DNA of 64,000 nucleotides from NCBI GenBank assembly GCA_036745415.1, contig DAIOGF010000002.1, positions 146,017 to 210,016 of the forward strand, written 5' to 3'. This DNA is from CAILQE01 sp036745415. GTDB taxonomy: Bacteria; Patescibacteriota; Saccharimonadia; Saccharimonadales; UBA4665. Position 1 is the stretch's first letter. Each line of letters begins with the position of its first letter. The notes beneath the pieces were generated by a model, which had not been told where the DNA came from, did not search any database, and saw only the letters and a list, made by a program, of their open reading frames with translations. The translations under genes were made by a program, and so were the position numbers. Shown piece by piece: positions 16,062 to 24,199 of the stretch.

Positions 16062-17327
16062 GTGCAGCCGGAACGCAGAAGGTTACATAGGGCGTACATT
16101 AAAGATGAACCTCAGCTTGGTAGGCGACATAAACCTGACTATTGGCTTGTTGTTATATGCGCATTTTTATTGGTAATAGGTTTAACCGTACTTTATGCTA
16201 TTGGTCCTGCCTTGAGCATTCTGAATAATGTAAGCACCTCATACTATACAAATAGGCAATTGATAGCAATTGTGTTGAGCGTGGTGGTTTTTTTAATTTT
16301 TTCATCAGTCCCTCTTCATATCTGGAAGCAACACTACAAGATAATTTTAGGTGTGGCTCTAATGGGAACATTGCTGGCGATTGTTCTTCCTGTAAACCCT
16401 CAATATCCCGCACACAGATGGGTTAGACTTGGGGGTTTATCTTTTCAGTCCGTTGAGTTGCTTAAGTTTGCAATTATTATATGGTTCGCCAGTTTCATGG
16501 CGGCTATAGTTAGAAATAATCAGATTAATGATACTAACAAAACATTTAAACCTATTATTATTGCTTTATTGGTAATAGGAGCCCTTGTGGCCTTTATTCA
16601 AAGTGATTTAGGTTCAATGGCCGTTATAGTCGCAATACTTGGTTCTATGGCCTTTGTAGCGGGTCTGCCGCTTCAAAAAGTAGGAATTATTTCAGGCATT
16701 ATAGTAGCTGGAGTTATAGTGATGGTTTTGGCTTTTCCTTATAGAATCGCTAGATTCCAAACTTTTCTACATCCTCAAGCAAATTGCCGATCATCTGGAT
16801 ATCAGGTATGTCAGGGATTGATAGCAGTTGGTTCAGGAGGATTTTTAGGTCTTGGGTTAGGTAAAAGTGTACAGGCATATGGTTATGAGCCGGAAGCAGG
16901 TAATGACTCAATATTTGCTATCTATGCAGAAACTTTTGGTTTTATAGGTTGTTTGGTCCTGATTTTTATATATCTGGCGCTATTTAATAAATTACGATCA
17001 ATAGCCGAACGCACATCGGATGATTTTTCCAGGCTGGTTATTATAGGAATAATGGCATGGATTAGTGTGCAGGCAGCTATTAATATTGGAGCGATGATAG
17101 GTATTTTCCCACTAAAGGGTATTACTTTGCCGTTCATTAGTTATGGAGGAACTTCGGTTATCTTTGTTTCTGGTTTAATAGGTGTAGCATTTCAAATATC
17201 AAGGTATACTAGTTATCAGAAAATAAGCATAAAAACTGGTATAGATAGGAGTAATAATAATGAAAATATTGCTAGTAGGGGGCGGATCGGGGGGTCATAT
17301 AACTCCGGTTCTCGCGGTAGCCTCTGA
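16062..17327 (+). CDS. ftsW: SEDS peptidoglycan polymerase FtsW
   Basis: Lipid II polymerase of the divisome, partner of FtsI. Starts at GTG with AAAGGA about 8 nt upstream (overlapping the end of mraY). Ten hydrophobic segments in 421 residues. Conserved SEDS features include PAHRWVRLGG, FQSVELLKFAIIIW, QSDLGSMAVI, GLGLGKSVQAYGYEPEAGND and FPLKGITLPFISYGGTS. The last 22 codons overlap murG in another frame, giving a Ser/Gly/Asn/Arg tail (GGSYNSGSRGSL). Confidence 0.95.
   Translation: MQPERRRLHRAYIKDEPQLGRRHKPDYWLVVICAFLLVIGLTVLYAIGPALSILNNVSTSYYTNRQLIAIVLSVVVFLIFSSVPLHIWKQHYKIILGVALMGTLLAIVLPVNPQYPAHRWVRLGGLSFQSVELLKFAIIIWFASFMAAIVRNNQINDTNKTFKPIIIALLVIGALVAFIQSDLGSMAVIVAILGSMAFVAGLPLQKVGIISGIIVAGVIVMVLAFPYRIARFQTFLHPQANCRSSGYQVCQGLIAVGSGGFLGLGLGKSVQAYGYEPEAGNDSIFAIYAETFGFIGCLVLIFIYLALFNKLRSIAERTSDDFSRLVIIGIMAWISVQAAINIGAMIGIFPLKGITLPFISYGGTSVIFVSGLIGVAFQISRYTSYQKISIKTGIDRSNNNENIASRGRIGGSYNSGSRGSL
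17247..17251 (+). promoter_or_regulatory. Shine-Dalgarno site deciding the murG start
   Basis: AGGAG 8 nt before ATG 17260, inside the ftsW coding region. It is one of the few strong Shine-Dalgarno sites in the window and fixes a 68-nt gene overlap. Confidence 0.75.
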
Positions 17328-18429
17328 ACTTAAAAATATAGATCCTAAAATAACCACTATTTATGTAGGTCAAAAAGGTGATCATTTAAATGATGTAATA
17401 AAAAAGGACACTTCTATTGATAAAAATTATACTGTTATGGCAGGAAAGTATAGGAGATATAACGGTGGTTTATTGAGTCAGCTTTTAGATGTGCCAACAT
17501 TATTAAAAAATGCTCGAGACGTTATCTATTTAGGTATCGGGTTAATTCAAAGCTCAATTCTTATAGCTAAATTAAGACCAGACGTAGTATTTTCTAGAGG
17601 TAGTTTCGTGGCAGTCCCAGTTTCTCTTGCTGCAAAAATTTTCAGAGTACCTTATGTAACACATGATTCAGATCCCGTTCCTAGCTTATCAAACAGGATG
17701 CTTTCTAAATGGGCGGCATATCATCTGACTGCTTTGGATGAAGAAAACTATCCTTACCCCAGAGAAAATACAATCAACACAGGCATACCATTGAGCAATA
17801 AATTTGTACAAGTTGATGAAAAATTGAAGAATAAATACCGAAAAGAATTAGACATTCCTGAGAAATCTAAGGTGTTATTAGTGACTGGTGGAGGACTTGG
17901 AGCTGAAGAGATTAACCAGGCAATGTCCGAAATAGAAGGTCATTTACTGGAGCAATTTCGAGATTTACACATAATTAATATAGTAGGTCAGAAAAACTTG
18001 GAAAAGTACCAAGATTTTTACACAGAATTAAAGCGAGATTTCAATGAAAGATTGAAAGTAATAGGTTTTACAGATCAGGTTTACTTATATTCTGGCGCTG
18101 CTGACCTTATTATTGCTAGAGCGGGGGCTACAAATCTTGCTGAATTTGCCGTTCAAAATAAGGCCTGCATTATCATACCTGGAAGCCATTTAACGGGTGG
18201 ACATCAGATAGAAAATGCTAAAATTTTAGCTGAAAAAGAGGCAATTGTTCCAATTTATAGTAAAGGTATGAAATTGGACTCAAATAAACTTGCACAAAAA
18301 ATTGTCGATTTACTTAAAGATTCGAAGGGCAGGGGGGTGCTTGAGAAGAATATATCCATGTTTGCCAAACCAAATGCCGGAAATACGATAGCCAAATTAT
18401 TAATTAAAATAGGTGAAAATGAGGCCTAG
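17260..18429 (+). CDS. murG: UDP-GlcNAc transferase MurG (lipid II synthase)
   Basis: Adds GlcNAc to lipid I to give lipid II on the cytoplasmic membrane face. GT28 family. The N-terminal donor loop is LLVGGGSGGHITPVLAVASE. THDSDPVPSLSNR corresponds to the HEQN-type region, then a second glycine loop VTGGGLGAEEIN and the UDP-binding IIARAGATNLAEFA. 389 residues is slightly long. The start overlaps ftsW by 68 nt and the end overlaps the FtsQ-like gene. Confidence 0.95.
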   Translation: MKILLVGGGSGGHITPVLAVASELKNIDPKITTIYVGQKGDHLNDVIKKDTSIDKNYTVMAGKYRRYNGGLLSQLLDVPTLLKNARDVIYLGIGLIQSSILIAKLRPDVVFSRGSFVAVPVSLAAKIFRVPYVTHDSDPVPSLSNRMLSKWAAYHLTALDEENYPYPRENTINTGIPLSNKFVQVDEKLKNKYRKELDIPEKSKVLLVTGGGLGAEEINQAMSEIEGHLLEQFRDLHIINIVGQKNLEKYQDFYTELKRDFNERLKVIGFTDQVYLYSGAADLIIARAGATNLAEFAVQNKACIIIPGSHLTGGHQIENAKILAEKEAIVPIYSKGMKLDSNKLAQKIVDLLKDSKGRGVLEKNISMFAKPNAGNTIAKLLIKIGENEA

Positions 18430-19327
18430 AAAAAGATTCTCAGATGTAAAAAAGAATTTAGAGACCAACAGGGGAGGGGTTTCTGATCAATTTATTCCAA
18501 GAAATAATAATGCAGCCGTAAGAAATCGTAGAGATCCTAGAATTTTAGATAACGCTCCAATTCAAAAAAGTTATTTTGCTCAGAGAGCTGGTTTCATAAT
18601 CTTATTAATTACAGTTTTAGTTTCCTTTATTTATGTAATTCGACTAAGCGATAAACCTATTGTTAAATTCGTTGGAAGTAAATTAAACCAGAAAATAACA
18701 GATCAGACTCAATCCAATCTATATTCATATGCAAAGAAAATAATAGATTCATCACTCTTAAATAATAATAAAATTACAATTAATATGAGTTCTATTCAGG
18801 CTAGCTTACTTAATAATTATCCAGAATTTAGTGATATAAAAATTGATCTACCCCTAATCGATAACCGCCCAGTAATTACCTTAATTGGATCTGACCCTAT
18901 ATTTATTCTTGCCAACAATAATGCGCAATACCTTATTAATTCTCGGGGAGCAGCTATAATGCAGCAAGATCTGAAAGCCAACTTGTCTTATCTCAATTTA
19001 GTAACAATAAATGATCAGACCGGTTTTAATGTCCAATTGGGTAAACTAGCTCTTAGCAATAGCGATGTTAGCTTTATGCAAGAAGTTGTTTATCAACTGA
19101 GGGCTAAGGATTACTCAGTAGCAAAAATAGTATTACCTCAATCCTCTAGAGAAGCCGATGTATATATAAAGAATGCAAACTACTATGTTAAGTTTAATTT
19201 ACAGAGTAATAAACCCAAGGAGCAGGTAGGTGGATTCCTAGCTACAATAAACTATCTTAAACAGAAGAATATTACAGTTTCTCAATATGTTGATGTTAGG
19301 GTAGAAAACAGAGTCTATTACAAATAG
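18419..19327 (+). CDS. FtsQ/DivIB-like division protein
   Basis: A bitopic protein of about 302 residues with a basic cytoplasmic N-terminus (RPRKRFSDVKKNLETNRGG), one membrane helix (GFIILLITVLVSFIYVI) and a long extracytoplasmic region. A POTRA-like segment may lie around NNYPEFSDIKIDLPLIDNRP and a beta domain follows. Position directly after murG fits FtsQ/DivIB. ATG 18419 is preferred over GTG 18413; AGGTG lies just upstream and the start overlaps the murG stop by 11 nt. ftsA and ftsZ do not follow; the cluster ends here. Confidence 0.7.
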   Translation: MRPRKRFSDVKKNLETNRGGVSDQFIPRNNNAAVRNRRDPRILDNAPIQKSYFAQRAGFIILLITVLVSFIYVIRLSDKPIVKFVGSKLNQKITDQTQSNLYSYAKKIIDSSLLNNNKITINMSSIQASLLNNYPEFSDIKIDLPLIDNRPVITLIGSDPIFILANNNAQYLINSRGAAIMQQDLKANLSYLNLVTINDQTGFNVQLGKLALSNSDVSFMQEVVYQLRAKDYSVAKIVLPQSSREADVYIKNANYYVKFNLQSNKPKEQVGGFLATINYLKQKNITVSQYVDVRVENRVYYK

Positions 19328-19347
19328 CTCTTCTCTTACTCCCTATT

Positions 19348-19364
19348 ATGTTCGTATTTTGTTC
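19348..19364 (+). repeat. 17-bp direct repeat, copy 1
   Basis: ATGTTCGTATTTTGTTC, identical to 19912-19928. The copies lie 564 bp apart and bracket the AT-rich gap. Confidence 0.85.
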
Positions 19365-19512
19365 TGTGTATGATTTTATAGTAAATTCTAAAAAATATAT
19401 ATAACAATATTTTAGTAGGCAAAAGTCAAATAATTAATAAAAAAATAGAGAAGTAGGGGGCAGAGAGAAAAATTGTGAAAATTGATGAAAAAGTATATTT
19501 TCACAACTAAAC

Positions 19513-19521
19513 TGTGGATAA
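19513..19521 (-). other. DnaA box
   Basis: TGTGGATAA, a perfect reverse-orientation DnaA box within the AT-rich gap. A single perfect box is too little to call an origin. Confidence 0.4.
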
Positions 19522-19911
19522 GTCAAATAGCGTTGACTAACTAATTCGGGACCATATAGAGGCTATATAAGGTATTTATATGAGTCATATATATGAGGTA
19601 GATCTAATGATATTTTATATAAATAAAATTTATATTTTTTAAATAAATATAGATATTTAATAGAATAATTAACCTGTGATGCCCTACACTTAATCATCTT
19701 AATATAATATATTAATGTCGTAAAAGATATATTGTGCGACGTTATATCTATGACTTGATTTAGCGCTCTATTCCAACTGCCCCGAATGTATTTTTCTAAT
19801 GATTTTTCAAATTTTTATTTTTTTCTAATCACCCACTATCATTACTTAGTAAAAAATAATTATAATTCTCTATTTATGACCTTTTGCCTATTTTTTGAAT
19901 TTATATATATA

Positions 19912-19928
19912 ATGTTCGTATTTTGTTC
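19912..19928 (+). repeat. 17-bp direct repeat, copy 2
   Basis: Second copy of ATGTTCGTATTTTGTTC, just before the end of the minus-strand gene at 19946. Confidence 0.85.
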
Positions 19929-19945
19929 AGAGCTTGATTAAAACC

Positions 19946-20206
19946 TTATTCAGCCTGTCTAACAACGGCTGCTAGTGCTAGTCCGCATATCTTTGCTGGC
20001 TCTAGGCATCCACCTAATAGCAATTCTCTTTGTGTATCTGCTTTGGAGCTTAATTGTGTAGTAAATGCTTCAGAGTTGTGTTCTTCTACTCTTTCTAGCT
20101 CCCATAATGTATTTAGATATGATTGGTGTATGATTTTTCTATAAATACAATCATTGCCAGTTGATGGACATTTTGTCGGATCAATACCGCCAAGTATCTC
20201 AGTCAT
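19946..20206 (-). CDS. Hypothetical 86-residue protein
   Basis: A small soluble protein with four Cys (KCPSTGNDCIYR, then LLGGCLEPAKICGLAL). Spacing would allow a metal site or disulfides, but no known motif fits. It lies 1 nt downstream of the sigma4-HARE gene, so it is cotranscribed and probably coupled to it; a regulatory partner is possible but not shown. Confidence 0.6.
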   Translation of the reverse strand: MTEILGGIDPTKCPSTGNDCIYRKIIHQSYLNTLWELERVEEHNSEAFTTQLSSKADTQRELLLGGCLEPAKICGLALAAVVRQAE

Positions 20207-20207
20207 A

Positions 20208-21245
20208 TTATTCAGATAATGCGTATGTAGCCTTTGCTACACGCTTAAATTGATTTTTGCCTTGTAGGTTAAGCAATATAGTAGTTTCTTTTACAAAACG
20301 GCTCTTTAGTACTCGTTTAACGATCTCATCTCTATGTAATGGTTCTTTGGCTTCTTTGAGTACTTCAGTAATAATATCTGCAACTGTACCTTGTTTATAA
20401 CCCCATTCTTTAAGTGCGTAAATTCCACGTCCGATTAGAACGAATCTGTTATCTTTAATAAGTTCGTTGTGGATTGCTTGAGTTGTGACATTCTTTCGCT
20501 TGAATTCACTACCTTTAATTGATTCTGAGATCTGATTAAAGTGCATGTGGGCACCATTTTCTTTAAGAACTACGTATATCTTATCTCTAATGTTCTTAGG
20601 GTTTACTGTGGGCCATTTTACAAGTCCCCAGAGTCCATTTAGATAAGCTAATTTTCTTGATACTGAAGCTAAGCTTTCTGCTACTTCTTTAGGGGCTACT
20701 TTAGCCTTTTCTGAAATATCTGCAATACTTTTAGGTTCTTTAAAAGTTTTAATGCAATCTACTATTGCGGCAATGTCTGATTTGATTTTAGGAAGAGCTA
20801 ATTCTTTCTTAACACTAACTGCCATGAAATAGTCGTCATCGTCTTCTAGAAGCTCTAATTTAGGGCTTAAAAGGGCTAGGAATGCAGTTCTTGACTGCTC
20901 TACTTTGTCCAGGCTGCCTATAAGATTATTTGTAAGAGTGCTTACTCTACAGATAAACCCTTTTGAGTTAATTTCCGTAAGAACTGCTTCTTCAAATTTA
21001 TCTAATCCAACTAGAGAGCCCTTCTCTGCACTGGTAATAAGGTTAGCTAAAACAGCTTTTTCTAGCTGTCTTACTCTTTCTCTTGTAATGCCAAGATTTT
21101 CACCAATTTGTTCTAGAGTCTCTCGTCGGTCAAATAGGCCGAATCGCTTAGATATGATTTCGATTTCTCGGTCTTTTTTGATAGTTTTTAGAACATCTTT
21201 CACGATGTTTTCTAGGGATAATTTTGAGTCCTGAGTTTTAGTCAT
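20208..21245 (-). CDS. Sigma-70 region 4 / HARE-HTH fusion regulator
   Basis: 345 residues. The N-terminal 70 contain a sigma region 4 helix-turn-helix, EIISKRFGLFDRRETLEQIGENLGITRERVRQLEKAVL, matching the -35-recognition helix of RpoD-type factors (quoted motif spans about residues 28-65). No region 2 is present, so it cannot melt a promoter alone. The C-terminal part (about residues 215-345) has two HARE-HTH-like winged-helix segments (IRDKIYVVLKENGAHMHFNQ; VADIITEVLKEAKEPLHRDE), a fold also found in RpoE delta subunits. A transcription factor interacting with RNA polymerase is likely. Confidence 0.75.
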   Translation of the reverse strand: MTKTQDSKLSLENIVKDVLKTIKKDREIEIISKRFGLFDRRETLEQIGENLGITRERVRQLEKAVLANLITSAEKGSLVGLDKFEEAVLTEINSKGFICRVSTLTNNLIGSLDKVEQSRTAFLALLSPKLELLEDDDDYFMAVSVKKELALPKIKSDIAAIVDCIKTFKEPKSIADISEKAKVAPKEVAESLASVSRKLAYLNGLWGLVKWPTVNPKNIRDKIYVVLKENGAHMHFNQISESIKGSEFKRKNVTTQAIHNELIKDNRFVLIGRGIYALKEWGYKQGTVADIITEVLKEAKEPLHRDEIVKRVLKSRFVKETTILLNLQGKNQFKRVAKATYALSE

Positions 21246-21402
21246 AAAGTTTGAATAATCTATATAGTATACAATAATTGATAGAAATCGTCAATTATGT
21301 GAACTAGTAAATATATTTTAGCACAATAATGACGGACTTACATATATTGTGGTATAGAAAGTTATGAAAAAAGTTTATTTACTCTATTGCTAGTAAGTTG
21401 TA

Positions 21403-23688
21403 TTATTTACTTTTTCGTCTTCGGAACTTTTTCTTAACTGGAGCCTTCTCTAAAATGTCTTTAGCTTCAGCTTCTGTAATCTTTTTAGGGTCTAAATCTT
21501 TCTCGATCTTAGCGTTCTTTTTGCCATCTGTTATGTAAGGTCCGTAAGGGCCATTTAAGATTTTTATTCCACTATCGAATATTTGAATGTTCTTCTCTTT
21601 ATCTTTAGCTTCTTTTTCGGCAATTTTCTCTAGAGCTTGTTCTAGCGAAATGGTATTAGGATCAAGTGGTTTTATGGAAACATAAGTTTTTCCGTATTGT
21701 ATATATGGTCCGAATCTACCGATGTTTGCTTTAATATCTTCTCCATCTTTAGTTTGACCAAGAGTTCTAGGAAGTCTAAACATTTCTAGAGCTTGTTCTA
21801 GGGTGACATTTTCCATAGTAGTGTTTGCTGGAAGTGATGTGAATACCGGATCTTTACCTTCGACGTCGTTTTCTCCCATTTGAAGCATGGGTCCATATCT
21901 TCCGAATCTAGCATAAATAGGTTCACCGGATTTAGGATCTTTACCAACTAATCTAGCTTGAGAAACTTCTTTTCTAGATACTTTTTCAGATTCGACAATT
22001 AGTTTATGGAAGTCCTTGTAGAAATCTCCAATAGCTTCTGTCCATTTTTCTTTACCGTCAGCTATAAGGTCGAATTGCTGTTCTACTTTAGCTGTAAAAT
22101 CGTAGTCAACGATACTTGGGAAATACTTAATTAGAAAGTCTGTGGTCACTTCTCCAACTGGAGTAGGTATAAGTTTATTGGTGTCTGCGCCAATAATTAA
22201 GAGTTCTTCTAGTTCTTCAATTTTTCCATTCTTAAGCATGTAAGAAACTTCTTTAAGTTCTTCTCCTATAAGGTCTTTCTTTTCTGCGTATCCTCTCACT
22301 TGAACTACGTTAATAGTGCTGGCGTAAGTACTTGGACGACCAATACCTAATTCTTCTAACTTCTTAACTAATGATGCTTCTGAGTATCTAGCAGCTGCTC
22401 TAGAGTAGGTTATTGTAGCTTTGATTTCATTAACATCTAATACGTCGCCCTTATTTAGTATTGGAAGTAATGTATCTTCACCTTTACCCTTATAGACCTT
22501 CATGAATCCTGGGAATATTAAAATTTCACCTTTAGCTAAAAAGATATCCCTATTCTTGTCGTTATCTATACTTACTTCTGTTTTTTCAGTACTAGCTTTA
22601 CTCATCTGAGAAGCTAAGGCTCTTTGCCAGATAAGTTTATACAACTTAACCTGTTGAGCGTCTAAGCCAGCTTCAAGCTCTGTAAAGTTGGTAGGACGAA
22701 TAGCTTCGTGGGCTTCTTGAGCTGAAGCATTCTTGGTGTGGAATTGTTTTCTTTCATAGAATTCTTCGCCGTAGTTTTTAATAATAAAATCTTTAGCGTT
22801 ATTAAGCGCTAGATCAGATAGAGTCGTGCTATCTGTTCGCATGTAGGTAATCTTACCTTCTTCATAAAGTCTTTGAGCTAGTGTCATTGTTTGTCTTACT
22901 GAGAATCCAAGCTTCCTAGCCGCTTCTTGTTGAAGAGTTGATGTTGTGAACGGTGCACTAGGGCTCTTGAATGAAGGCTTCTTGGTAATGTCTTTTATCT
23001 TAAAAGTAGCATCTTTAAATGCTTCTAGGGATTTAAGAACTGTTTCTTTTTCCTTAATCTTATTGGCAAGTTCGGCTGGAATTAAATCAGAGCCTTTCTT
23101 AAATACTGCCTGCATTCTATAGGACTTCTCTGGTTTGTGTTCTCTAATTTCTTTTTCTCTATCTACTAATAGTCTTGTTGCTACCGATTGAACTCTACCA
23201 GCAGATAATCCTACTCGAATTTTCTTCCATAAAACTGGAGAAAGTTCATAACCTACTAATCGATCTAGAACTCTCCTAGCCTGCTGTGCATCTACAAGGT
23301 TTAAATCTATCTTTCTAGGATGTTCTATAGCGGCTTCTAAGGCCGTTTTAGTGATTTCATGAAAAATTATACGGTTCGTAGTTTTATCGTCTAATCCAAG
23401 GGCTTTAGTGAGGTGCCAAGCAATAGCTTCCCCTTCGCGGTCTTCATCGGAAGCTAGCCATACTGTTTTACCTTTAGCGGACTTCTTCAGTTCACTAACT
23501 ACCTTTTTCTTATCTGGACTAATCTGATACTTGGGCTCAAAGTTGTGTTCTATATCTATATTCATGTCCTTTGCAGGTAAATCACGAATATGACCAAAAC
23601 TACTCTTAACTTCAAAGTCTGATCCTAAGAACTTAGAGATTGTTTTGGCTTTTGCCGGTGACTCAACTATTACAAGGTTTTTGGCCAT
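21403..23688 (-). CDS. topA: DNA topoisomerase I
   Basis: Type IA enzyme relaxing negative supercoils. The Toprim domain has VIVESPAKAKTISKFLG and the metal-binding ASDEDREGEAIAWHL. The catalytic Tyr is at about position 282 in ITYMRTDSTTLSD. After the core come C-terminal repeats without zinc-finger cysteines (FGRYGPMLQMG, IGRFGPYIQYG, NGPYGPYITDG) and a basic KKKFRRRKSK tail, as in many CPR and actinobacterial TopA. 761 residues, complete. No clear Shine-Dalgarno upstream. Confidence 0.96.
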   Translation of the reverse strand: MAKNLVIVESPAKAKTISKFLGSDFEVKSSFGHIRDLPAKDMNIDIEHNFEPKYQISPDKKKVVSELKKSAKGKTVWLASDEDREGEAIAWHLTKALGLDDKTTNRIIFHEITKTALEAAIEHPRKIDLNLVDAQQARRVLDRLVGYELSPVLWKKIRVGLSAGRVQSVATRLLVDREKEIREHKPEKSYRMQAVFKKGSDLIPAELANKIKEKETVLKSLEAFKDATFKIKDITKKPSFKSPSAPFTTSTLQQEAARKLGFSVRQTMTLAQRLYEEGKITYMRTDSTTLSDLALNNAKDFIIKNYGEEFYERKQFHTKNASAQEAHEAIRPTNFTELEAGLDAQQVKLYKLIWQRALASQMSKASTEKTEVSIDNDKNRDIFLAKGEILIFPGFMKVYKGKGEDTLLPILNKGDVLDVNEIKATITYSRAAARYSEASLVKKLEELGIGRPSTYASTINVVQVRGYAEKKDLIGEELKEVSYMLKNGKIEELEELLIIGADTNKLIPTPVGEVTTDFLIKYFPSIVDYDFTAKVEQQFDLIADGKEKWTEAIGDFYKDFHKLIVESEKVSRKEVSQARLVGKDPKSGEPIYARFGRYGPMLQMGENDVEGKDPVFTSLPANTTMENVTLEQALEMFRLPRTLGQTKDGEDIKANIGRFGPYIQYGKTYVSIKPLDPNTISLEQALEKIAEKEAKDKEKNIQIFDSGIKILNGPYGPYITDGKKNAKIEKDLDPKKITEAEAKDILEKAPVKKKFRRRKSK

Positions 23689-23793
23689 AGTACTTAAATT
23701 AAACTCATTTTACATAATAATGCAAGTTATACATAAGAATTTATTATGCTTAAGGTGTTAATATTTGACAAATGAAAAAATAGTTAAGTAGTA

Positions 23794-23822
23794 TTGACAT
23801 TAAGTAATGTTTTTGCTAAAAT
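23794..23822 (+). promoter_or_regulatory. Strong promoter of the structured RNA
   Basis: TTGACA (23794-23799), 17-nt spacer ending TGC, TAAAAT (23817-23822): consensus -35 and an extended -10. Start predicted near 23829-23831. A second TTGACA at 23765 might belong to a weaker upstream promoter. Confidence 0.8.
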
Positions 23823-23828
23823 AGCAAT

Positions 23829-24187
23829 TCGTGGGTCTTATTACATAGGATCCAAGTACATTTACCCCTCTAACAACATTGTTAGATTGTTTTAGAGAGA
23901 TTAAACCTTAAATAAGTTGTTACCCTCCACTTATTTCTAAAAGTCTATCTTTATAGATAGTCGTTGTTCTCTAAAACAAACTAATCCCTTTAACTACAAG
24001 CCGAAATTTGTAGGTTCCCCAATTGAACGAGCCTAAATGGTGAAGATCCTTTTGGATCTCCGACACGAGCATTTTTAATATATGTATCTCGATGTTTCGT
24101 TGGGGTGGGTTGAAGGGCCGGAAGACAATTTTATATTGTCTTCTGAAAGAGACTCTGGCGGTGCCCACCCCCTCCAGAGTCTCTTTT
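23829..24187 (+). ncRNA. Unidentified structured RNA, about 360 nt
   Basis: A non-coding transcription unit with its own strong promoter and terminator between divergently oriented protein genes. Stems seen: 23869-23875/23880-23886; a perfect 12-bp long-range stem 23887-23898/23968-23979 enclosing 23910-23917/23929-23936 and 23945-23950/23955-23960; 23994-23999/24008-24013; 24044-24049/24054-24059; 24121-24129/24135-24143; and the terminator stem. GGGGTGGG at 24102-24109 is perfectly complementary to the terminator loop at 24164-24171, suggesting a pseudoknot. I found none of the signature sequences of RNase P RNA, tmRNA, SRP RNA or 6S RNA. Confidence 0.75.
24146..24187 (+). terminator. Terminator of the structured RNA
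   Basis: A perfect 13-bp stem (24146-24158 with 24174-24186) with a 15-nt loop, followed by TTTT. The loop carries CCCACCCC, complementary to 24102-24109. Confidence 0.8.
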
Positions 24188-24199
24188 AGTTTAGAGGCA

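Larger units (their letters stand above)
19328..19945 (+). other. 618-bp AT-rich non-coding gap at the strand switch
   Basis: No credible ORF. Contents: 17-bp direct repeats at both ends; inverted TAGGCAAAAG (19416-19425) / CTTTTGCCTA (19881-19890) and TAGAGAA (19446-19452) / TTCTCTA (19866-19872) nested inside; a 9-bp inverted repeat TTGTGAAAA (19473-19481) / TTTTCACAA (19498-19506); a DnaA box; and an almost symmetric element around 19713-19742 (GTCG...CGAC arms). Genes converge on it from both sides, as at a replication terminus. Confidence 0.6.

Noticed and set aside
19328..19945. Possible chromosomal origin (AT-rich, DnaA box, inverted repeats)
   Set aside because: Only one perfect DnaA box, no dnaA or dnaN nearby, and gene orientation is convergent rather than divergent. 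A terminus or mobile remnant fits better.
23971..24168. 65-residue minus-strand ORF inside the structured RNA
   Set aside because: No start signal, odd composition, and it lies wholly within the RNA stems on the opposite strand.
24146..24186. T-box-like GGGTGGGCACCGC on the minus strand in the terminator
   Set aside because: It would lie at the wrong end of any minus-strand transcript and no aminoacyl-tRNA synthetase is downstream. It is explained by the terminator loop and its pairing partner.
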